Assembly (NCBI GenBank): GCA_029213165.1
Contig: JARGNO010000009.1
Coordinates: 38,428-94,539, forward strand
Length of the DNA: 56,112 nucleotides
Reading direction: 5' to 3'
DNA from: Minwuia sp.
Lineage (GTDB): Bacteria; Pseudomonadota; Alphaproteobacteria; Minwuiales; Minwuiaceae
Below the pieces are notes generated by a model. That model searched no databases. It was not told where the DNA came from and saw nothing but the letters and a program-made list of their open reading frames with translations. A program made the translations under genes and the position numbers. Shown one piece after another: positions 47,849-56,112 of the stretch (positions are counted from its first letter, which is position 1; each line of letters begins with the position of its first letter).

Positions 47849-49708
47849 ATGAGTGCATCGGGCGACAGGCTTTCCGAAATCCTGAACAATGGTCTGCAAT
47901 TGGGCTCGGGACGGAAGGCGGCGATCTCGGGCACCAGCGAAATGCCCTATCGTGTGCTGGTGGAGAGGATCGAGCAGGGGCGGACCCTGCTTGACCAGCA
48001 TGGAATCGTTGAGGGCGACCAGGTTGTCATCCTCTCCGAGAAGGATACCGAAGTCACGTCGCTCTATCTCACCTGCCTTGCGCATGGCGCCGTGGCTGTC
48101 ATCCTGGATCCGCAGGCTTCTGTATCGGAGTTGCTGGTCCTCATCAGTCATTCCGATCCGGCAATGATCTTCGCGGATAGCGAGATCGTCGAGCGCACGC
48201 GGTCGTTGACGCAGACGGAAGAAGCCAGGGTCATCCAGGTGGGGGCAGAGGCGGCAAGCAAGCGCACCGGTTTTGGCCTGTTGCTGCGGCAGAAGGCCCA
48301 GCAGGCTGGGACCATGTATCCGGGCATCCTTGCAGGATGCGGTCGCACGGACCGACAGACCACGGCGACGGGATCCGGTCAGGCGCTGATCCTGTTCACA
48401 TCGGGCACGACCTCGACCCCCAAGGGGGTAAGCATTTCACGCGATGCACTCGCCACACAGATGGAATTGTTGCAACGCCGGTTCTCGGTGAATGCCGACA
48501 GCCGCATCGTCAACCATCTTCCGTTCCATCACAGCGACGGCCTCAATCAAGGGCCTCTGCTGTCATTCGTTTCCGGTGCGGAGGTCATCCGCCCGGAAGC
48601 CGTGAACATGCAGTCCGTGGGCGATATGCTGGATCTTGTCTATCAGCGCAAGGCGACGCACCTGATAACGGTGCCAACCGTGTTGTCGATGATTGATCGC
48701 CTGTCATCCGACTATGATGACAGCTTTTCCGACGATGCGTTCCAGTTCATTGAATCCACGGCCGGACCGCTGGAGCCCGGACTGTGGACCCGGATCGAGG
48801 CGCGTTTCGGAACCCGGGTCGTGAACTGCTACGGCCTGACTGAAACGGTTTGCGAGGCGATGTACTGTGGCCCGTCTGACGACAGTCACCGGATAGGTAC
48901 CATCGGGAAGCCTGACGGATTTGAGGTCCGACTGGTTGATGAAGCAGGGGATGACGTTGCGGCTGAAGAGGTCGGCGAGCTCTGGCTCCGGGGACCGGGC
49001 ATGTTCAGCGGCTACTTCGGGAACGAGGCGGCGACCGCGGAAGTCTTCGAAGGCGACTGGTTTCGAACCGGTGACCTGGCGACCTGTGACGCCGACGGCT
49101 TTTACAGGATTGCGGGGCGGCGCAAGAACCTGATCATCCGGGCCTCCACCAACATCTATCCCGATGACCTGAAGGATGTGGCGCTGACTTTCCCGGCGGT
49201 CACGGATGCGACAGTGGTCGGCATTCCGGACGAGATGCTGGGAGAGAGGGTGGAGATGGTCGTGACCCTGGACCACACGGATGCTGCGAAAGGCCGGCTG
49301 GACCTGTTCGAGCATCTGCGCGCGGGCCTGGCGGCCGAGAAGATGCCGAACGAAGTGACTGTCGTCGAGAGTCTTCCCTATGGGCCTTCTGGAAAGGTCG
49401 AACTGGCCAAGGTGCGGGAGATGATTTCCCGGCAGTCGACGCAGGGGGAAGGCAGCACCATCGATGACAAGGTGATTGCCGAGGCCGCAGCGGCATTTCG
49501 GAGTTCGGCGGCCAGTCTGTCGGCCAGCAGCACCGAAGCCTCTGTCGAAGGATGGGACTCCCTGGCATTCCTGGAGTTCGTCATGCGTCTGGAACGGCGT
49601 TTCGACTTCAGGATGGCCCCGAGAGATGTGATGAGGATTCGCAGTGTCGGGGACGCCATCGGCATTGTTTCGGGCCATGTCGGTGACCGGAACGGTCCGG
49701 TTTCATGA
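47849..49708 (+). CDS. Adenylation-carrier didomain protein (DltA-DltC fusion-like)
   Basis: 619 residues from ATG 47849; the frame opens earlier but inside the small-protein gene. Adenylation domain: ALILFTSGTTSTPKGVSIS (motif A3, from about residue 180), NCYGLTETVCEAMY, WFRTGDLATCDADGFYRIAGRRKNLIIRASTNIYPDDL, and the catalytic Lys516 of YGPSGKVELAK. A C-terminal carrier domain (about 530-610) has GWDSLAFLEFVMRLERRF with Ser571 as the 4'-phosphopantetheine site. It would activate a carboxylic acid and load it on its own carrier arm for the MBOAT protein. The substrate cannot be read by eye; D-alanine is only one option. Overlaps the sulfotransferase start by ATGA. Confidence 0.9.
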   Translation: MSASGDRLSEILNNGLQLGSGRKAAISGTSEMPYRVLVERIEQGRTLLDQHGIVEGDQVVILSEKDTEVTSLYLTCLAHGAVAVILDPQASVSELLVLISHSDPAMIFADSEIVERTRSLTQTEEARVIQVGAEAASKRTGFGLLLRQKAQQAGTMYPGILAGCGRTDRQTTATGSGQALILFTSGTTSTPKGVSISRDALATQMELLQRRFSVNADSRIVNHLPFHHSDGLNQGPLLSFVSGAEVIRPEAVNMQSVGDMLDLVYQRKATHLITVPTVLSMIDRLSSDYDDSFSDDAFQFIESTAGPLEPGLWTRIEARFGTRVVNCYGLTETVCEAMYCGPSDDSHRIGTIGKPDGFEVRLVDEAGDDVAAEEVGELWLRGPGMFSGYFGNEAATAEVFEGDWFRTGDLATCDADGFYRIAGRRKNLIIRASTNIYPDDLKDVALTFPAVTDATVVGIPDEMLGERVEMVVTLDHTDAAKGRLDLFEHLRAGLAAEKMPNEVTVVESLPYGPSGKVELAKVREMISRQSTQGEGSTIDDKVIAEAAAAFRSSAASLSASSTEASVEGWDSLAFLEFVMRLERRFDFRMAPRDVMRIRSVGDAIGIVSGHVGDRNGPVS

Positions 49709-50625
49709 CCGCCGAAACACCTCGAAAGGGCGTGATCGTGCTGGGCCACCCGCGCTCCGGTACCACACTGTTGCGCCGTCTGCTGGATGCCCATCCGGCT
49801 CTGGCCGCCCCTCCGGAAACCCATTTGTTCAGTGCCGCAGCCCGGTTCATCAAGGCGGACATGACGGCTCATGGCGTGGATATGGGAGTGCTGGCCGGGC
49901 TGGAGTTCGCTGGCTTCAGTGACGAAATCGTTCTGGATCGCTTGCGCAGCCTGGTATTCTCCTTCCTCGACGACTATGCGCGAGCGCAGGGAAAACAACG
50001 TTGGGTGGAGAAGACTGCCTTCGACATTCACCATGTGGATGCCATCCAGCGTATCTGCGGTGAGCGCGTCCATTATCTGGGGGTCATTCGGCATCCACTG
50101 GACGTGGCGGTGAGTTGCAAGGATTTCTGTGACGCGGCCGGAACCTACCCTGAAGGCTTGTATCAGTACATTCAAAAATATCCCCAACCAATTGAAGCAT
50201 TTGTTAATTCCTGGATAGATACCACAAGGTCGCTGATGCAGTTGGGGGAGAAATTCCCTGAAACCTGCATGATCTGCCGTTATGAAGACCTGGTGGTTGA
50301 TGTCGAAGGGGTGCTTGGGGAACTTCTCTCATTCATCGGTGAGGAACCTGGCCCGACACTTGGCCAACTCGGTGGCACCGACGTGCTCGGCTTTTCCGAT
50401 CACCGGGCCTACGAGACAGATCAGGTCGTCGATGATCGCGTCAGCAAGTGGCAGGGATTGCCCGGCGCTCAGATTGCCCGACTGGCACCGCAGTTGAATC
50501 CCTTGCTGGAGGCCTGCGGTTACGAACAGCTTGATGGCGACATGCAAGTCGATGCATCGGCGGCGCGCCGTTCCTATGTGCTCGGACAGGCTGCCGGGCT
50601 TTCGCGGGGCCGGAACGGGGTCTGA
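49705..50625 (+). CDS. PAPS-dependent sulfotransferase-family protein
   Basis: 306 residues. 5'-phosphosulfate loop VIVLGHPRSGTTLLRRLLDAHPAL (residues 10-33), ETHLFSAAARF, and the 3'-phosphate motif VIRHPLDVAVSCKDF; later CMICRYEDLVVDVEGVLGELLSFIGEEPG, typical of the Sulfotransfer_3 group. No signal peptide, so it acts on the cytoplasmic side. Such enzymes also occur as tailoring partners of adenylation and carrier domains, which suggests that it may sulfonate the carrier-bound acid or the acceptor. It is coupled on both sides (ATGA and TGATG overlaps), so it is part of the operon. Confidence 0.88.
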   Translation: MTAETPRKGVIVLGHPRSGTTLLRRLLDAHPALAAPPETHLFSAAARFIKADMTAHGVDMGVLAGLEFAGFSDEIVLDRLRSLVFSFLDDYARAQGKQRWVEKTAFDIHHVDAIQRICGERVHYLGVIRHPLDVAVSCKDFCDAAGTYPEGLYQYIQKYPQPIEAFVNSWIDTTRSLMQLGEKFPETCMICRYEDLVVDVEGVLGELLSFIGEEPGPTLGQLGGTDVLGFSDHRAYETDQVVDDRVSKWQGLPGAQIARLAPQLNPLLEACGYEQLDGDMQVDASAARRSYVLGQAAGLSRGRNGV

Positions 50626-51770
50626 TGAGTTTCCTTTCAGGATTCTGGCTCGCGACCATGGCTGCCGTCACCCTCATCTACTGGGTGCTGCCTGCGAGGT
50701 TCAGGTTTCTGTTCCTGATCGGGGCGAGCGCGCTGTTTCTGGGGTATGTGGACTGGCTGTCGCTGGTGACGCTTTCACTGATGACCGTCGCAACCATTCT
50801 GTTTACCCGCACGCCATCTGTCAGCGGGATACGGACCGTTGCGGCGATTTCCGTGATCGCGGCCTTCTTTCTCGGTTTCAAGATCATCAGTGGGCCGCTG
50901 GATTTCCTGAATGCGGGCGATGTCCTGATCCCGCTTGGTATCGGTTATTACACCCTGCGCTGTATCCATTTCGTACTGGAGCGCTACAAGGGCCAGATTG
51001 GACGTTTCGAACCGCAGAACGTCCTGTCCTACCTGTTCTTTGTTCCGACCCTGTTCATCGGTCCGATCCATCGCTATCCCGAATTTGCCCGGGACATGCG
51101 TCGGAACCGTTGGGACTCCGGCACCTTTCAGGAGGGGATCGAACGGATCATCTTCGGGTACATCAAGATCGCGCTGCTTGGCAACTTTCTGACCGTACTG
51201 TTTCAGGATGCCGGCACGACATTCTTTGCCACCCGATCAGCATCTGTGGTCGTCTATATCGAGATGGTGGCGATTGGTCTGAACCTCTACTTCCAGTTCT
51301 CCGGTCATTCCGACATTGCCATCGGGTTTGCCCGGTTGCTTGGCTTCAGGGTCATGGAGAATTTTTCCTGGCCGTACCTGAAACAGAATATCGGCGCATT
51401 CTGGCGTTCGTGGCACATCTCACTGACAAGCTGGTCGCGGGAATACGTCTTTGCCGGTGTTGTTGCGATTACGCGAAGCCCGTTTTTGGGCACCGTGAGC
51501 TCGCTGGTCGCCATTGGCTTCTGGCACGAGGTTTCGCTGCGCTATCTGCTGTGGGGTCTCTATCATGGCCTCGCAGTCGTTGTCTGGCAGCGGTTTCAGA
51601 CGGTGAAGCATCGCCTGCCGGAAATTCGCAGCCCATTGCTTCGTCGCTTCTACGCAGGGTTCTGCGTGGTTCTGACCGTGCATTTCGTCTGGCTCGGATT
51701 CCTGCTGGTGCGCCAGGAAGGCCCCATGCAGATGTGGCAGACGCTGCGCACATTGCTGACCGGAAGCTGA
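50625..51770 (+). CDS. MBOAT-family O-acyltransferase (DltB-like)
   Basis: 381 residues, about ten membrane helices. MBOAT signatures: PLGIGYYTLRCIHFVLERYKG, FVPTLFIGPIHRYPEF, LYFQFSGHSDIAIGFARLLGF, NIGAFWRSWHISLTSWSREYVF (His264), IGFWHEVSLRYLLWGLYHGLAVVVWQ, with His314 as the invariant catalytic His. DltB takes the acyl group from the carrier and delivers it through the membrane; here the donor would be the fused carrier domain and the acceptor the DltX-like Tyr. It is the last gene of the cluster; uvrB converges 14 bases downstream. Confidence 0.93.
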   Translation: MSFLSGFWLATMAAVTLIYWVLPARFRFLFLIGASALFLGYVDWLSLVTLSLMTVATILFTRTPSVSGIRTVAAISVIAAFFLGFKIISGPLDFLNAGDVLIPLGIGYYTLRCIHFVLERYKGQIGRFEPQNVLSYLFFVPTLFIGPIHRYPEFARDMRRNRWDSGTFQEGIERIIFGYIKIALLGNFLTVLFQDAGTTFFATRSASVVVYIEMVAIGLNLYFQFSGHSDIAIGFARLLGFRVMENFSWPYLKQNIGAFWRSWHISLTSWSREYVFAGVVAITRSPFLGTVSSLVAIGFWHEVSLRYLLWGLYHGLAVVVWQRFQTVKHRLPEIRSPLLRRFYAGFCVVLTVHFVWLGFLLVRQEGPMQMWQTLRTLLTGS

Positions 51771-51784
51771 ACAGCGCGAACCTG

Positions 51785-54058
<2,274 letters not shown>

Positions 54059-54181
54059 ATCAATCCCGTGCCAAGTATTCCGTGGTCAGGTCATGAGACC
54101 ACAACGTGAACATCCATGTCCAATATGCGTCATGCCCGTACGGAAGGAAAGGGGCAGGGATCGGATCAACACGTGTGTGGA

Positions 54182-56101
54182 TCAGGCGCGGGCAGGGGCC
54201 GTGGCATGCGCGTCGATACCCAGCGCGGAAACCACGGTGGTGACGATCTGCGGCGCGTTCAGGCCGGCCTGATCGTACATCTTCTCAGGCTTGTCCTGAT
54301 CAATGAAGCAGTCCGGCAGAACCATCGGACGGACCTTCAGTCCCTCCAGCAGGTCATTGGTCGCCAGGAACTGCAGCACATGGCTGCCGAAACCGCCGAC
54401 GGCGCCTTCCTCTATGGTGACAAGCAGCGGGTGCTCCCGCGCCAGCCGGGCGATCAGATCCTCGTCCAGTGGCTTGGCGAAGCGGGCGTCGGCGACGGTG
54501 GCGCTCAGACCCATCGCGGCCAGGTCGTCGGCGGCCTGCAGCACTTCGGCCAGTCGCGCGCCGAAGGAAAGGATCGCGACGGAGGTGCCTTCGCGCAGGA
54601 TGCGGCCCTTGCCGATCTCCAGCGGCACACCGGCTTGCGGCATGTCCACGCCAACGCCTTCGCCACGGGGAAAGCGGAAGGCGGAGGGGCGGTCGTCGAT
54701 CTCTGCCGCCGTGGCGACCATGTGGACCAGTTCCGCCTCGTCCCCCGCTGCCATGACCACGAAGCCGGGCAGGGTGGCGAGATAGGTGATGTCGAATGAT
54801 CCGGCATGGGTCGGGCCGTCCGCGCCCACCAGACCGGCCCGGTCTATGGCGAAACGCACCGGCAGGCTCTGGATCGCCACATCGTGCACGACCTGGTCAT
54901 AACCCCGTTGCAGGAAGGTCGAGTAGATCGCCGCGAAGGGTTTCAGGCCACCCGCCGCCATCCCGGCGCAGAAGGTCACGGCGTGCTGTTCCGCAATGCC
55001 GACGTCGAAGGTCCGCTCCGGGAAAGCCTTGCCGAAGATGTCCAGGCCGGTGCCGGAGGGCATGGCGGCGGTCACGGCGACGATCCTGCTGTCCTTCTCC
55101 GCTTCCTGCACCAGTGCGTTGGCGAAGACCTTCGTATAGGCGGGGGCGTTGGACTTGCCCTTCATCTGGGTGCCGGTGACGACGTCGAACTTCGCGACCC
55201 CGTGATACTTGTCTGCAGATTGTTCTGCGGGCAGGTATCCCTTGCCCTTCTCTGTGACCACATGCACCAGGATCGGTCCGTGCTTCGCGTCGCGCACGTT
55301 CTCCAGCACGGGCAGCAGATGGTCCATGTTGTGACCGTCGACCGGGCCGACATAGTAGAACCCCATCTCCTCGAACATCGTGCCGCCGGTCAGCATGCCG
55401 CGCGCGAATTCCTCCGCCCGCTCCGCCATCTTCTCGAAGGAGCGCGGGAACTTCTGCGCCAGTTGCTTGCCCACCTGACGCAGGCTGAGATAGGGCTTTC
55501 CGGAGATCAGGCGCGAGAGATAGGCGCTCATCGCGCCTACGGGCGGCGCGATCGACATGTCGTTGTCGTTCAGGATGACGATCATGCGGCTCTTCATGCC
55601 ACCGGCGTTGTTCATCGCCTCATAGGCCATGCCTGCGGACATGGAGCCATCACCGATCACGGAGACCACGCGGTGCGGCTGTCCCAGCATCTGATGCGCC
55701 ACATCGAAACCCAGTCCCGCTGAGATGGACGTCGAGGAATGGGCCGCGCCGAAGGGGTCGTAGGTGCTCTCGGCCCGTTTCGTGAAGCCGGAAAGGCCGC
55801 CTGCCGCGCGCAGCGTGCGGATGCGGTCGCGGCGTTCCGTCAGGATCTTGTGCGGGTAGCACTGGTGCCCGACATCGAAGATCAGCTTGTCGTCGGGTGT
55901 GTTGAAGACGTAGTGCAGGGCCGCTGTCAGCTCCACCACGCCCAACCCGGCACCCAGGTGCCCGCCGGTAACGGAGACCGCATCAATGGTCTCTGTCCGC
56001 AGTTCATCGGCAAGCTGGCGCAATTTCGACGGTTCGAGCCTGCGCAGGTCAGCAGGTGAGTTGATCGTGTCGAGCAGTGGCGTCTTGGATGTGTCGGCCA
56101 A
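54182..56101 (-). CDS. dxs: 1-deoxy-D-xylulose-5-phosphate synthase
   Basis: 639 residues. First step of the MEP isoprenoid pathway, thiamine-diphosphate dependent; its product supplies precursors to the prenyl diphosphate synthase in this window. Start is TTG 56101 with GGAGG six bases upstream (56108-56112); a nearby ATG is out of frame. [54 protein letters not shown] (TPP site), [20 protein letters not shown] and the transketolase C-terminal part [15 protein letters not shown] are all present. Complete within the window. Confidence 0.97.
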   Translation of the reverse strand: MADTSKTPLLDTINSPADLRRLEPSKLRQLADELRTETIDAVSVTGGHLGAGLGVVELTAALHYVFNTPDDKLIFDVGHQCYPHKILTERRDRIRTLRAAGGLSGFTKRAESTYDPFGAAHSSTSISAGLGFDVAHQMLGQPHRVVSVIGDGSMSAGMAYEAMNNAGGMKSRMIVILNDNDMSIAPPVGAMSAYLSRLISGKPYLSLRQVGKQLAQKFPRSFEKMAERAEEFARGMLTGGTMFEEMGFYYVGPVDGHNMDHLLPVLENVRDAKHGPILVHVVTEKGKGYLPAEQSADKYHGVAKFDVVTGTQMKGKSNAPAYTKVFANALVQEAEKDSRIVAVTAAMPSGTGLDIFGKAFPERTFDVGIAEQHAVTFCAGMAAGGLKPFAAIYSTFLQRGYDQVVHDVAIQSLPVRFAIDRAGLVGADGPTHAGSFDITYLATLPGFVVMAAGDEAELVHMVATAAEIDDRPSAFRFPRGEGVGVDMPQAGVPLEIGKGRILREGTSVAILSFGARLAEVLQAADDLAAMGLSATVADARFAKPLDEDLIARLAREHPLLVTIEEGAVGGFGSHVLQFLATNDLLEGLKVRPMVLPDCFIDQDKPEKMYDQAGLNAPQIVTTVVSALGIDAHATAPARA

Positions 56102-56112
56102 GCATGGCCTCC

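Overview
The window is a GC-rich, gene-dense stretch of a chromosome that looks alphaproteobacterial. The order tolA-tolB-pal-cpoB-tilS-ftsH, the neighbouring gshA and rsmE, a plant-type glutamate-cysteine ligase, an HEGGH-type FtsH and a Cys-type KdsA all fit a Rhodospirillales-like member. No species can be named from sequence alone.

Layout. 1-13.0 kb (+) is a housekeeping block: tolA (5' end outside the window), an extra TolA-domain-III-like secreted protein, tolB, pal, a frameshifted cpoB, tilS, ftsH, a VWA protein, secG, pyrG, kdsA and eno. It ends in a convergent terminator-like hairpin at about 13.03 kb. 13.1-21.6 kb (-) holds rsmE, gshA, an EamA exporter and an IclR-controlled CoA-ester catabolic operon (acyl-CoA dehydrogenase, CaiB transferase, MaoC hydratase, CitE/HpcH lyase, crotonase). 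The gene set resembles itaconate/citramalyl-CoA degradation. 21.7-24.2 kb (+) is an amidohydrolase/crotonase/CoA-binding trio. 24.2-25.5 kb is a scar region: a TRIC-like channel gene sits between relics of an IS630-type and an IS3-type transposase, and the IS3 relic abuts a PAS-domain gene. 26.2-27.2 kb is a SprA-related HExxH protein.

27.2-40.1 kb (-) is a long nutrient-uptake directon. It contains a peptide-type ABC importer coupled to a YtcJ-like amidohydrolase and a COG0523 (CobW) metal chaperone, a TauD-type dioxygenase, a complete TRAP transporter (its large permease apparently starting at CTG) and a VOC protein. A Baeyer-Villiger-like flavoprotein (+), tRNA-Pro(CGG) and decaprenyl diphosphate synthase (-), and a small mixed cluster (DUF2007, TrmN6-like methyltransferase, S49 peptidase, cupin, citryl-CoA lyase) follow.

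46.6-51.8 kb (+) is the most interesting part: five overlapping or nearly overlapping genes that form a Dlt-like envelope-acylation system. They are a DltD-like membrane-anchored SGNH protein, an unlisted 46-residue single-TM protein ending in FIYAGF (a DltX-like C-terminal tyrosine motif), an adenylation+carrier didomain (DltA and DltC fused), a PAPS-type sulfotransferase and a DltB-like MBOAT protein. This would activate a carboxylic acid in the cytoplasm and pass it through the membrane to an unknown envelope acceptor. The sulfotransferase is an unusual addition. The window closes with uvrB and dxs (-).
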